DNA of 64,000 nt from Dugong dugon (Eukaryota; Chordata; Mammalia; Sirenia; Dugongidae): positions 67,754,941 to 67,818,940 of the forward strand of contig CM057467.1 in the NCBI GenBank assembly GCA_030035585.1. Direction: 5' to 3'. The notes beneath the pieces are model-generated. The model was given only the letters and a program-made list of their open reading frames with translations. It had not been told where the DNA came from and did not search any database. Shown here one piece after another: positions 23,401 to 34,647 of the stretch. Every line of letters begins with the position of its first letter. The first letter of the stretch is position 1. Position numbers and translations under genes: made by a program.

Positions 23401-24599
23401 TGTTAAGCCTGTGCTCCACAGTGTTCCCAGAATAAGTGAGGAATGTCATTTGTAATTTACCATGCCCACCCAGAAACTCCCAAGGACGATTCGGCTTCCC
23501 ATGTAGAAAGCTTTGGTCAGACTAATATGGACAATTTTGTTTCTCAGTGTTAATTAGTATATTGACATTTCTGCCTTGTACCTCATATGAACTTTCCAAG
23601 TGTCTTCAGGTCCTATTACCACTGATAAATTTTAGTTTCTGGAAAAGCCAAGGTAATATCTTCACCCCTGAGTGCAGGGCCCGTGTTAGTGTGCAGGTCC
23701 TATGCCCAGAAAGCCCACCCTGCTGATGAGGACCAGGTCTTAGAAGGTTGTAAGTACCAGGCTCCAGGTTTATATTTTGTCATGTAGGAAATTTTGGAAC
23801 TACAGAAGGATTTTGAGGAGAGGTGACATTTAAAATTTACTTCGTTTTTTTCCTGGCTGTAAGTCGTACTCATTGTGGAAAATTTGCACAAGTACAGAAA
23901 AGTCCAAAGCCTTGCTAATCCCCTTTCCTTCCACCTCCTGCTCTGCAGGCACTCAATCCAAAAGTAACCAGTGAGCATTTTGGTTAACTTCCTACTATCT
24001 TTCTGCATTTATTTTTTTCTGTGTAACATCATTAAGATCATACTTCAGCTACAGATTTGTGTCCTGCTTTATTATTAGGTTGACAACGGAGTGGGGTTCA
24101 GTGGCATTTAAAATGCACATTTAGGGAAGTTGGCTTGGAAGTGAGTGTGGAGAGTGGATTGGGGGTGCAGGGTTGGCAGCAAGGGATTGAGGTAGAGGCG
24201 GAGTTAGGGTCCTGGGCCAGAGATCCCAGGAGGCCCTGGACTAAGAGGTTGGAGTTGAGAGCAGAGAGTCGGTTTAGGAGCTAAAGACACTCTGATTGGA
24301 CACTGACCACCACCCATAAGCCTCTTGAATTCCCTTACGGGGAAGAACCTCAAGGTCTGATCACATCTTTTGGGGGTTCTTCATGTGAGAGCAAGCAATA
24401 GGGACCATTTCTCAAACCCACCTCTTTCCCTCCTCCCCTCTCAGGTTAGACTTGTCCCTCTCCCATCTTGTAGAACTCAGCTAGGGGATGGTGGCCCCCA
24501 GGGACTGGCCTTTGGTGGTAGCAAATGGGAATCATGGAGAGAGGAGGCATGGCAGGGTCAAGGCTCCCACGTCAGTGGCAAACGCCTCAGGGCTTAGAT
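23401..24599. other. Unassigned spacer
   Basis: 23850-24060 recalls an old interspersed repeat ('tttgcacaagtacagaaaag', 'ccagtgagcattttggttaa') that I cannot name. 24120-24300 is G-rich. A minus-strand 102-codon frame at 23700-24008 overlaps the repeat-like part and is not called. Confidence 0.35.
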
Positions 24600-24850
24600 T
24601 TGCCCATTTTGCTGGTTGGTAATCCGCAGTGCCTGGCTGGCAAAGGAGGGGAGTTAACATTGTCATTGGATCCTTAATTGTGCGTTTCATGAATTTTCAT
24701 GTTTCCGCTTGCAAGCTTAATGTTGCTTTCTCAGTGACTTTTTTTGTACTTGAGCATAAGAGCCTTGTAATTACAGAGTGTTGTGGATTGCAGAGGGTGA
24801 TTAAAATGGATTCCATGAAATCTGAAGCGCCCCCACTACCCTCCCCGACG
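24600..24850. other. Unassigned, candidate conserved non-coding stretch
   Basis: Free of mobile-element text, with 'ggatccttaattgtgcgttt' and 'gtgattaaaatggattcc' embedded in balanced sequence. Conservation cannot be judged here. Confidence 0.3.
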
Positions 24851-26259
24851 ACAGTCCAATAGGTAGGACAGTAACTCAGACAGAATCCCACAAATAAGTT
24901 CAGAGAATCAGAATATGAAGGATATGAATTTTCTTCTCCATGCCTTTCCTCTCTGAGCCTTGCGTCTGCTCCATGACAGCCCCCTGCCCCCCTTCTCTAT
25001 CTTTCTTCCCTTTCTTGTTCTCCTTCCCCCTCCTCCCTACCCTGAATGAAGTCCAGCTATACCCATGACCCCCAACTGACTCTGATCCCCAGGGCTGGCT
25101 GCATTCTCACTCGAAGAGACAGTAAAACAGAGAATAGATTTTCATCTTTGCTTTTGTACAGCTGTTAAGGGTGTTTCATTACCATCACAGTCAGCGTACG
25201 CTCCCATCGGAGAGGATCCTTCACTTTGAATGGAGGCATGAAAATTACTGAAACCAGCGAGGGTGTAAGAATTCTGGTTTCAGTGTGCCTTCCTCATAGG
25301 ACAAGTTGATACTTGATGGAAGTGAGATCTGATCTTCTGTTTACCTCACTCTGAATCAGGAATGGACTGGTTGGTGCTTGGAGGACATTTAAAGAAGTTG
25401 CATGGGAGTAGGGACAGAGAGGGGGTGGCTGGAAGGCTTCCTAGAGGAGGCAGGGCTCTGCCTTGAAGGGAGGAGATGATCCTGGTGGGATCCCTAAGAG
25501 AAGGAAAGCAGAGCAGAGGGGAGCCCAGCCTGGCTAACCTGAAAGTTGATATTTGTAGGAATGATGCTCCTTGACCAAGTCAACTTACTTACAGCGCATG
25601 TATGTAATACTAGTGCTAGAAGGGACTTGGGAGGTCATCGGGTCAATGCTTCCATTTAAAAGAAGAACCTCTCAGCTGGTTGGCCCAGCCAGCCCCTTTA
25701 TGTAGATTAGAAAATGGCTCCCCCCAGGTGAGCACAGGTGAACACAGCCCTGAATCACACCCCTCCGTTGAATGTCCTTGAGCACTGAACAACTTGCCCA
25801 ACCATATTTTGTGACCTTGGAGCAGAGACAGAAACCAGGTCACTTTCTCTCAGTGCATGGCTCTCTCCATGCCCCTCACCGTACTATATTACCCCACCAT
25901 ACTAAACTCTGAGTTTCTATGAATTTCCTTATGTCTCAGAGATAACCACCTGTGTTCTAGAATTTGATTGTTCGTATGATTTATGCACAAGCACATACAG
26001 TGAAACCTGTGGGAGATGGGACTTGATGGAACTGCCTTGTTTTTCCGGGTCTCCCAAGTTTTCTGCCTTTGACAGGGCGTAGTGTGACTACTTTTCTATT
26101 GCTTGTTTTAGTGGAAAATATTTTCGTTTTTCTTCTCTGACAGGTTTCTGCCTTCTGACAGGTTCTAACTTTCATAGGTTTTACTGTACAAATTAACATA
26201 CACAAGTAGACACTCTCGTGTATGTGTGCGTGCATGCCCGTGTGCATGCACCCTTCAGT
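24851..26259. other. Unassigned spacer with a pyrimidine tract
   Basis: 24960-25050 is a C/T-rich tract. 25080-25290 looks single-copy. 25605-25850 resembles a MIR- or L3-like element ('gtgctagaagggacttggga'). 26205-26250 has a short alternating purine-pyrimidine run (gtgtatgtgtgcgtgcatg). Confidence 0.4.
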
Positions 26260-26299
26260 AGTCAAAGATGGTGCTGATGATAGCAGAGCACGTTCAGGG

Positions 26300-26830
26300 T
26301 TGGGCAGCAAAGGCCATTTCATCTGTACCCCACACAAAGGATGAGGCAGGTTCCACTTACTTCTGCAGCCTCATCTCCCGCCTACCACTCTTTACTTACA
26401 CCTTTCCCTCCTGCAATGAATTTAAAGCTTCCCACACGGTATTTTTCATAACTTCATGACTTTATGCTTAGTCCTCTGCCTTGAGACCTTCCCCCCTGCC
26501 CCAATTGTTTTCCATCTAACAAATTCTTTCAAAGCCATGCTACAACCACATCTCCTCTCTGAGGCCTTCTTTGACCCACCCTGACCCTTGCCTTTCTCTA
26601 TATGATCCGTGTTTCTTGAACATAGGGCATCTGTTGCGTGTGTGGCACTATATAGTATTTGGGTTTCTATGTCAGTGTTCCCTACTAGAGCACAGGTTCC
26701 TTGAGGGCAGGCCCATGGCCTTACCTGTCTCTGTGTCCCCTGTGCCCAGCACAGCTTCTGATATATTGAGGAGGCTCCAGACACATTGAGGAGGCTCCAG
26801 AAATTATTGTTGTTGAATGGAGCTGATAAC
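26300..26830 (+). mobile_element. L2 LINE 3' region
   Basis: Sense L2 order: 'cctctctgaggccttctttg', 'actagagcacaggttccttg', 'tgagggcaggcccatggcct' and 'ctgtgcccagcacagcttct'. It contains a small tandem duplication at 26761-26800. Confidence 0.8.
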
Positions 26831-27264
26831 CTTTAGGTGAATGAATTAGCCCTGAAAGAGGAAAGGAGGTCCTTCACAACATGGGGGTCCAGGAATATAG
26901 CCACCGCTTAATAGACCAGGAAAACAGGGTCAGGTACTTCACTGACAAAGGGCCTCTCTCTCAGATGTCATGTCCCAGATCCCAGAGTCGCCCCTTCCAA
27001 GCAGACACATCCCATCCATCCTCCCAGACAAGGAGCCTGTGGAGCAGGCCAACCTCTTTTTCGCCCTGAGCTTTGGTACTCACCTGAAATGTACATCCCT
27101 GTGGCCATAGCGTGGTCTATGGTCACTGCTTCAACTGCTGGGTCCAGAAGCCCCAAAGAGAGAGGCCTAGGCTGACACTGTCACCTGGTCTAGGTCAAAC
27201 TATTGATAGGGAGAGGTGGCAGCTGCTAAGAAAAGCCCCAGGATCTTTCTTACATCACACACAT
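26831..27264. other. Unassigned spacer
   Basis: No named repeat or gene seen. Confidence 0.4.
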
Positions 27265-27740
27265 TCCCTCAGCACCTTCTGAATGCTAGGCCACGGACTC
27301 TAGATCCCAGGTAGGCTTCTGACCTGGGGAGCCCAGGGTGCTGTGAGTGGGTTACAGGGGGCAGAACTATTGATCTTCTCCACTCCAGGGTGGTTGTGGG
27401 TGGTAGTGCAGTACCAGAGCAATACTGCCATTTTCTCTGTGAGTTGGTAAGTGTTGGACAGCTCTGTAGCAAGGATGCAACAATGGATAAAACCTGGTGC
27501 CCACCCTGAAGATGATGCAGGAGAGAGGGTCTCCTATAAAACAGGGTAGGTGTCAGGCTGTGAGACAGTGGTGACGATGGATATGTACAATGTGGGAGCA
27601 GAAGGGGCAGGTGTCATTATTTCTACTAAAGGTAATCAGGGAAGGCTTTACAGAAGAGGTGATATTGAAACTGTCTGTTCAATGGCCAAGTAGGAAATCA
27701 CCAGGAAAAAAATGCCTTTTGGGAACAGGCCCTGGAAGTA
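27265..27740 (-). mobile_element. L2 LINE relic
   Basis: Antisense L2 text: 'gcaacaatggataaaacctg', 'aatcagggaaggctttacag' and 'aagaggtgatattgaaactg'. The first ~150 bases are uncertain. Confidence 0.65.
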
Positions 27741-27800
27741 GATGGGTATAAAGTAAAGGAAGAAACAAATACATTAACAACAATAATAACAGCAGCTTTA

Positions 27801-28003
27801 TTAGACACCAACCGCCAGGTATGGTTATTTCATTTAATCCTTACTACAGCCCTGTGGGTATCCCCATTTTACGACTGAGGAAACTGAGGCACAGAGAAGT
27901 TCAGTAATTGCCCGGAGTCACATTTAGCTAGTAAGTGGCATAGCCAGGATTCAAAACCAAGCTGTCTAGTTCCATAGCCCGCTATCTTATAAACACTAAG
28001 CTA
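27801..28003 (-). mobile_element. MIR SINE
   Basis: Antisense MIR: 'atttcatttaatccttacta', 'gaggaaactgaggcacagag', 'agctagtaagtggcatagcc'. It is the host of the SINE at 28014. Confidence 0.9.
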
Positions 28004-28013
28004 AAAGATATCA

Positions 28014-28218
28014 AGGAGTCCCTGGGTGATGGAAACAGCACGCTTGGCTGCTAACTGAAAGGATGGAGGTTCGAGTCCACCCAGAGGCACCTCAGAAAAA
28101 AGACATGACAATTTCCTTCCAAAAAATCAGCCACTTAAAACCCTGTGGAACACAGTTCTACTCTGACACATGGATTCACCATTAAGTCAGAGTCAGTTCG
28201 ATGGCAGCTGGTACTGGT
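28014..28218 (+). mobile_element. AfroSINE, older subfamily, with perfect TSD
   Basis: The class with 'cccagaggcacctcagaaa' in the middle. The 10-bp duplication aaagatatca lies at 28004-28013 and 28219-28228. Confidence 0.92.
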
Positions 28219-28239
28219 AAAGATATCAGAGTTCCTGTT

Positions 28240-28420
28240 ATTTGGAAGGCACTGGGATGGGCACTTTCCAAACATTCTCTCATTAAACCCTCTCAGCAAC
28301 TGTTTGCAACTGGTATTTCATTCCCATTTTACATATGGGGAAATGAAGGCTTAGTTTGCCCAGCTCACTTGGCTGGCCTGGGATTTGAACCTCAGCCTGC
28401 CTGGCCCCAAAGCTGTCTTC
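28240..28420 (-). mobile_element. MIR fragment
   Basis: 'cattctctcattaaaccctc', 'cccattttacatatggggaa' and 'gggatttgaacctcagcctg' are antisense MIR landmarks. Confidence 0.8.
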
Positions 28421-29084
28421 ACTGCATGGCAGAGCGAGCCTCTCAGGTTCTGTCAGGCACTCCACGCAGACCTCTGCCCCTCTTCCCTCTGCTCCCTTTG
28501 CTTGCTAAAAAGTGTCCTTGGCTCAGCCCCTGGGCACCTCCCAACGAGAACGACTGCTTCAAAAGCCCATAAAATCCGGCTGGTTCATTTCCAGGCTGGA
28601 GGAAGCTCACTTCACATGGCTGCCTCTTCCCTCACAGCAATTAGGTCCTGTCGTACCACATCTGCCAAGGGTGCTTCATAAATACTTGTACTTGGCCAAA
28701 TTTATTGGCAAGCTCTATTAATCACATTTTAAAAATAAAAGATGGAATAAATAATAAGTGGCGATAATCTGCTTGCATAAAAACAACCTGTGACTCAGGA
28801 AGGTAGCTGGCACCTTGCTTTCTTGAACTGTCACACATCCCTGCTCACTGCCGTGAATGAAAACATTTCTCCTCAGACAGATAACTGGCTCTGACAGGAA
28901 TCCACAGATGTGTGCAGGGTGACTCACTGCCATGCACCAGCATCATGAAAGTGAGGTGATGGGATCGTGCTGGATACAGAGAGAAGTATGTGTTTGTAGA
29001 GGAAGGAGGGAAGAGAGGGGAAGGATAGAAAGGGACAGAGCACGAGCCCAAAATATCCTCAGCTAAATACAATTACCAAACCCG
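28421..29084. other. Unassigned spacer, candidate conserved stretch
   Basis: 28600-28800 is AT-rich, low in repeats, and holds 'tctattaatcacattttaaa' and 'ggaataaataataagtggcg'. The several short open frames across 28385-28721 overlap one another in different frames and show no domain. Confidence 0.35.
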
Positions 29085-29257
29085 AAGCCGCTCTGTTATT
29101 GTTGTTAGGTGCCATCAAGTCGCCTTCAACTCATAGTGAACCTACGTACAACAGAATGAATTGTTGCCCAGTGCTGCACCATCCTCACAATCACTGCTGT
29201 GTTTGAGCCCATTGTTGCAGCCATTGTGTCAATCCACCTTGAGGGTCTTCCTCTTTT

Positions 29258-29869
29258 TCACTGACCTTCTATTTTACCAGGCATGATGTTCTTCTCCAGT
29301 GACTGGTCCCTCCTGATAACATGTACAAAGTACCGAGACAAAGTCTCGCCATTCTCACATCTAAGGAGCGTTCTGTCTACTTCTTCCAGGACATACTTGT
29401 TCGTTCTTCTGGCAGTCCATGGTATATTCGGTATTCTTTGCCAACACCACAGTTCGTACCCAATTCTTCTTCGGTCTTCCTTATTCATTGCGCAGCTTTT
29501 GCACGTATATGAGACGATTGAAAACACCATGGCTTCGGTCAGGCGCACCTTAGTCTTCAAGGTGACATCTTTGCTTTTTAACACTTCGAAGAGGTCTTTT
29601 GCAGCAGATTTGCCCTAAGTAATGCATTTTTTGACTTCTTGGCTGCTACTTCCATGGATGTTGATTGTGGATCCAAATAAAATGAAATCCTTGATAACTT
29701 CAATCTTTTCTCTGTTTATCATGATTTTGCTTAATGGTCCAGTTGTGAGGATTTTTGTTTTCTTTATGTTGAGGTGTAATCCATACGGGAGGCTGTAGCC
29801 TTTGATCTTCATCAGTAAGTGCTTCGAGTCTTCTTCGCTTTCAGCAAGCAAGGTTGTGTCATCTGCGTA
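29258..29869 (-). pseudogene. RTE reverse transcriptase C-terminal remnant (piece A)
   Basis: The minus strand encodes the catalytic YADD box at 29858-29869, followed by the LLAESEED and HLNIKKTKI regions, and then the LINE C-terminal domain in a 108-codon open frame (29258-29584) with 'WCWQRIPNIPWTARRTNK'. A stop near 29615 separates the YADD-bearing frame from the C-terminal frame. Reverse transcriptase would copy the LINE RNA at the target nick. Non-functional as it stands. Confidence 0.85.
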
Positions 29870-30049
29870 GTGCAGGTTGTTAATAAGTCTTCCTCCAATC
29901 CTGACGTCCCATTCTTCTTCATATAGTCCAGCTTCTCAGATTATTTGCTCAGCAAACAGATTGAATAAGTATAGTGAAAGGATAAAACCCTACACACACC
30001 TTTCCTGATTTTAAACCATGCAGCATCCCTTTGTTCTGTTTGAACGACT

Positions 30050-31669
30050 ACAAGGAAGGCCAGTTAATATGACTGTTATTCAAATTTATGCACCAAACAC
30101 TAATGCCAAAGATGAAGGAATTGAAGATTTTTACCAACTTCTTCAGTCTGAAATTGATCAAACATGCGATCAAGATGCATTGCCAATTACTGGTGATTGG
30201 AATGTGACAGTTGGAAACAAAGAAGCAGAATTGGTGCTTGGAAAAGACGGCCTTGGTGATAGAAATGATACCAGAGACACATGATAGAAATGAGATTGCA
30301 ATAATGACTTATTCATTGGAAATACCTTTTTTTTAGCAACATAAATGGCAACTATACATGTGGACGTTGCCAGATGGAATACACAGGAGTCAAATCAACT
30401 ATATCTGTGGAAAGAAACGATGGAGAAGCTCAATATCATTAGTCAGAACAAGGCCAGGGGCCAACTGCAAAACATACCATCACTTGCTTCTTTGCAAGTT
30501 CAAGTTGAAGCTGAAGCAAATTAAAACAAGTCCACAAAGACCAAAGTACAACCTTGAGTATATCCCACCTGAATTTAGAGACCATCTCAAAAAACAGATT
30601 TTACACATTGAACACTAATGACCAAAGTTGTGGGATGACATCATACATGAGGAAGGCAAAAGGTCCCAAAAAGACAAAAGAGAAAAAGACCAAAGTGGAT
30701 GTTAGAAGAGACTCTGAAACTTTCTCTGGAACATAGAGTAGCTAAAGTGAATGGAAGAAATGATGAAGTAAAAGAGCTGAACAGAAGATTTCTAAGGGCA
30801 GCTGGAGAAGACAAAGTAAAATATTATACGAAATGTGCAAAGTCCTGGAGTTAGAAAATCAAAAGGAAACACACACTCGGTATTTCTCAAGCTGAAAGAA
30901 CTGAAGAAAAAATTCAGGCCCCCAGTTGCCATTTTGAAGAATTCTATGGGCAAAATATTGAACAACGTAGGAAGCATCAAAAGAAGATGGAAGGAATACA
31001 CAGAGTCACTGTACCAGAAAGAATTGGTCGCCGTTAAACCATTTCAGAAGGTAGCATATGATCAAGAACGGATAGTATTGAGGGAAGAAGTCCAAGCTGC
31101 AATGAAGGCATTGGCAAGAAACAAGCCTCTGGGAATTGAAGGAATACCAACTGAGATGTTTCAACAAAGGGATGCAACACTGGAGGTGCTCACTCATCTA
31201 TGCCAAGAAAATTGGAAGACAGCTGCGTGGCCACTGACTGGAAGACACCCACATTTGTTCCAATTCCAAAGAAAGATGATCCAACAAAATGCAGAAATTA
31301 TAGAATAATATCATTAATATTACATGCAAGTAAATTTTTACTGAAGATAATTCAAAAGCAGTTGCAGCAGTACATCAGCAAGGAATTGCCAGAAATTCAA
31401 GCCAGATTCAGAAGAGGACGTGGAACAAGGGATATCACTGCTGATGTCTGATGGATCTTGGCTGAAAGCAGAGAATACCAGAAATATGTTTACCTGTGTT
31501 TTATTGACTATACAAAGGCATTTGACCGTGTGGATCATAACAATCACATTTCAAAGAATGGGAATTCCAGAAGACTTAATTGTGCTCATGCGGAACCTGT
31601 AAACAGACTTTAAGAGGCAGTGGTTTGAACAGAACAAGGGGATACTGCACGGTTTAAAATCAGGAAATT
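30050..31669 (+). pseudogene. RTE endonuclease and reverse transcriptase N-terminal remnant (piece B)
   Basis: 30050-30284 encodes part of the apurinic-type endonuclease, with 'MTVIQIYAPNTNAKDE' and the 'GDWNVTVG' motif at 30193-30216 (GDFN-type box). Further on come the linker and the reverse transcriptase start: 'GIEGIPTEMF' at 31133-31162 and 'FVPIPKKDDPTKCRNYR' in another frame near 31255. Many frame changes and stops break the ORF. Confidence 0.82.
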
Positions 31670-31680
31670 AAGCCACTCTG

Positions 31681-31783
31681 CCAGGTGTATTATGGTTACT
31701 AGTTTCATTGGCTGGTGTCATTGCTGTCCTGTGAGCATCTGAGGAAAGAGGATATGTCATTTTTTATTTTTCAATTAATAGTT
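31681..31783. other. Unique spacer between two RTE insertions
   Basis: About 100 bases with no RTE similarity, lying between the right target duplication of the inverted copy and the start of the next RTE copy. It supports two separate insertions over one duplicated element. Confidence 0.6.
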
Positions 31784-32770
31784 CACCTGTGTTTTATTGA
31801 CTATGCAAAGGCATTTGACTGTGCGGATCATAACAAATTATGGATAATGTTGCAAAGAAAGGGAATTCCGGAACACTTACTTGTGTTCATGAGGAACCTG
31901 TACATAGATGAAGAGACAGTCGTTCTAATAGAACAAGGGGATACTGCGTGGTTTAAAGTCAGGAAGGATGTGTGTCAGGGTTGTATCCTTTCACCATGCT
32001 GATTCAATCTATATGCTGTGCAAATAATCCAAGAAGCTGGACTATATGAAGAAGAATAGGGCATTAGGATTGAAGGAAGACTCATTAACAACCTGCATTA
32101 TGCAGATGACACAACCTTGCTTGCTGAAAATGAAGAGGACTTGAAGCACTTACTCTGATGAAGATCAAAGGCTACCACCTTCGGTATGAATTACACCTCA
32201 ATATAAGAAAACAAAAATTCTCACAACTGGACCAATAAGCAGGATCATGATAAACAGAAAAAAGATAGACGTTATCAAGGATTTCATTTTACGTGGATCC
32301 ACAATCAATACCCATGGAAGCAGCAGTCAAGAAATCAAACAACATATTGCATTGGGCAAATCTGCTGCGAAAGACCTCTTTAAAGTGTTAAAAAGCAAAG
32401 ATGTCACTTTGAGGACTAAGATGTGCTTGACCTAAGTCAAATCTATCGCGGAACAAACAAATCTGTCTTTGAAGAAGTATAGCCAGAATGTTCCTTAGAA
32501 GCGTGGATGGCGAGATTTTTATCTCACATACTTTGGCCATGTTATCAGGAGGCACAAGTCCCTGGAGAAGGACGTCATGCTTGGTAAGGTAGAGGATCAG
32601 AGAAAAAGAGGAAGACCCTCAATGAGATGGATTGACACAGTGGCTGCAACAATGGACTCACACATAACAACGATCATGAGGATGGCGCAGGACCAGGCAG
32701 TGTTTCGTTCTGCGGTACATAGGGTCGCTATCAGTCAGAACCGACTTGATGGCACCTAACTACAACAGCA
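31784..32770 (+). mobile_element. Second RTE LINE copy, 5' truncated, 3' end intact
   Basis: It starts within reverse transcriptase motif A (FIDYAKAFD, about 31790-31820) and runs through 'QGCILSPC' and YADD at 32099-32110 to the 3' tail 'gatggcacctaactacaac'. Compared with piece A it lacks roughly 120 bases near 32440-32470. 31784-31965 repeats 31496-31668 of piece B because both cover the same part of the LINE. A weak target match (caattaat against ccattaat) flanks it. Several in-frame stops; dead. Confidence 0.87.
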
Positions 32771-32879
32771 CCATTAATTCGTAACAGTACGGAGAGTCTT
32801 TCTGGTGCTAAGTTGGTTCTCTCAACCACCCAGCTACAAGGTTACCTCACTCTTGCAAACTACTGCCCTTTACTTATCA

Positions 32880-32966
32880 GGAGTCCTGGTGGTGCAGTGG
32901 TTAAAGAGCTCGGCCGCTAAACAAATGGTCGGCGGTTCAAATACACCAGCTGCTCCTTGGAAATGC
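32880..32966 (+). mobile_element. AfroSINE head, 3' half missing
   Basis: 'ggagtcctggtggtgcagtg' through 'agctgctccttgg', then the similarity stops. The copy is 3' truncated by mutation or deletion. Confidence 0.85.
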
Positions 32967-33084
32967 CAAACTGAAATTTGTGGGCACATTAGGACAGCAC
33001 CACAGGGCTGAAACTACCAGGCGAAGAAGGGAAAGGATACGTCACTGACCAGCCTAGCCCATTAGCAGGCCCCTCCAGCTCTAT

Positions 33085-33290
33085 CCTGACACAGTGGAAA
33101 AGGCCCTGAACTAGGAGTACATTTGAGCCTCAGTTCTGCCTCTTGTTTGTTTTGTGACATTTGATAAGTCCTTTCCCTGCCCTGAATCTCACAGTTGGCT
33201 CATCTGTAAAATGAACCCAATAACCCTGCTGGACCAATCACCCAAGGCTGTTGTGAGGCTCAGGTAAGACAAAGGATGGGAAATATAAGT
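33085..33290 (+). mobile_element. MIR relic
   Basis: 'tttgagcctcagttctgcct', 'ttggctcatctgtaaaatga' and 'ggctgttgtgaggctcaggt' in MIR order. 33291-34002 after it is unassigned, with no gene signature. Confidence 0.75.
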
Positions 33291-34002
33291 AGACTAACAT
33301 GCTGTTTTGAATGAAGGCTCAGCACTAGCATCATCACAGTGACTACTCCAAAGTCTGACTGCTGTGAAGGCAGTTGAAGGCAGGGCTGGAAGAGGCAGAG
33401 GGTATCGGATTCTGATGGCATGAACCCTAGATGATGGTAAAGTCAGTGTTTCTATGCATTCTTTTTTCCCTGGTTTCCAAACTGAAGATTTTTACCCAAT
33501 ATCAGATTGGATTTGTTTGGGGACATAGGTGACACGACATTGTCCAAAATTTCTGCTCGACCAGAATTGCAAGGAAGCAGTAACAGAAATGGGAGTTCCA
33601 AATGAAGCCAAAATATATTCCTTGGTTTTACACCAGCTATTAAATATGTTGGGAGAGAGAAAATAGTGATTTCACCCTTTTGAACTGAAATTGGGGTTAG
33701 TTGGCGGCTCACATCTGTGCTGTATTAAGTTGTGGGTTCAGTCAGGTATAATTACAGAATTTAAGTATAAATTGCACCTTACTAGTATGTGCATGCATGA
33801 ATGTATACATTGTAAAGCCTTTAAACATAGTTCATTTGAAAAAATAGTGTTTACCGTAAGAGTTCTAGAACTGAGCTTCTAATGGTTAAGCCACTTGAAC
33901 CAGGCAGCTATTCAGGTAGGCTTAGAACTTTCTCAGGGGTTTTAGGCCCTGAGGCCGGGCCCATGGGGGATTTTATAAGTCTCTCAAGCTGGGCAGGAAT
34001 TA

Positions 34003-34216
34003 GGAGCTCTGGTGGCGCAGTGATTAAAGTGCTTGGCTGCTAACCGTAAGGTCAACAGTTGGGACCCACCAGCTGCTCCATGGGAGAAAGATGTGTCAAT
34101 CTGCTTCCGTAAAGATTTACAGCCTTGGAAACCCAATAAGGCAGTTCTACTCTGTCTTACAGGGTCGCTATGAGTTGGAATTGACTCAGTGGCAATAGGT
34201 TTTTTTTTTTTTTTAG
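34003..34216 (+). mobile_element. AfroSINE, full-length class with T-rich tail
   Basis: Head 'ggagctctggtggcgcagtg', middle block intact (gggagaaagatgtgtcaatc), tail 'gggtcgctatgagttgg' and 15 T at 34201-34215. It is the clearest full-length copy for comparison with the deleted class. Confidence 0.95.
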
Positions 34217-34329
34217 GCAGTAATTACCCAAGGGATTGAGGTGGGTCTGCCTCCTGTCTCTTTCTCATCCCCCATCTGAACTTTGCAAAGTCCTTTGTGC
34301 ACAGTAGCATTCCTCACCTGGGAAGTGGC

Positions 34330-34645
34330 CCCATTCTCACTGTTTATCCAAAGCCCAGTAGTAAGTTCATAGCCTTTGACCCAGTAATAACTCTTTAATG
34401 GAAATAAGCAGACAAGTATATAAAGGTGTTTGTACAAAGATGCTCATTTGCAGAATGGCTTGTCATAATGGAGACTGGAACAACTAAGCGTCCACTTGCT
34501 GGGGCTGGTTAAATCGAGTAGGGCTGCTCCCTACAAAGAAATATTATATACCCTTTATAAATAGTGATAGGCAGCCATGCATGTGGATGGGGAAAGAGGT
34601 TCGTGATATAGTAAGTGGGCAGGGGGAGCATATTATAAAGCAATA
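34330..34645 (+). mobile_element. Old LINE fragment (L1-like), host of MER2
   Basis: 'tttgacccagtaataactct' and 'aatggagactggaacaacta' followed by 'ctacaaagaaatattatata' are L1/HAL1 3' style text. It appears to continue after the MER2 as 34977-35150. Confidence 0.5.
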
Positions 34646-34647
34646 TA

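Larger units (their letters stand above)
29085..31680 (-). mobile_element. RTE-clade LINE with twin-priming 5' inversion, TSD-bounded
   Basis: One insertion in two opposed pieces. Piece A (29096-30049) is minus strand and covers the reverse transcriptase C-terminal half through the 3' tail (ttattgttgttaggtgcc at the left edge). Piece B (30050-31669) is plus strand and covers the endonuclease and the start of reverse transcriptase, with no 3' end. B stops ('tttaaaatcaggaaa') about where A begins, with roughly 48 nt represented in both. The pair is bracketed by aagccgctctg (29085-29095) and aagccactctg (31670-31680), 10 of 11 identical. This is the arrangement expected when the second target strand primes internally on the same RNA during target-primed reverse transcription. 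The clade is RTE (BovB-like), known to be abundant in afrotherians. Inactive. Confidence 0.88.

Noticed and set aside
30835-31308. 157-codon open frame, the longest in the window
   Set aside because: It is part of the RTE endonuclease/reverse transcriptase remnant, with further frame breaks on both sides; not a host gene.
31496-31965. Apparent tandem duplication inside the RTE region
   Set aside because: The two similar stretches belong to separate insertions, since a target duplication and ~100 bp of unique DNA lie between them.
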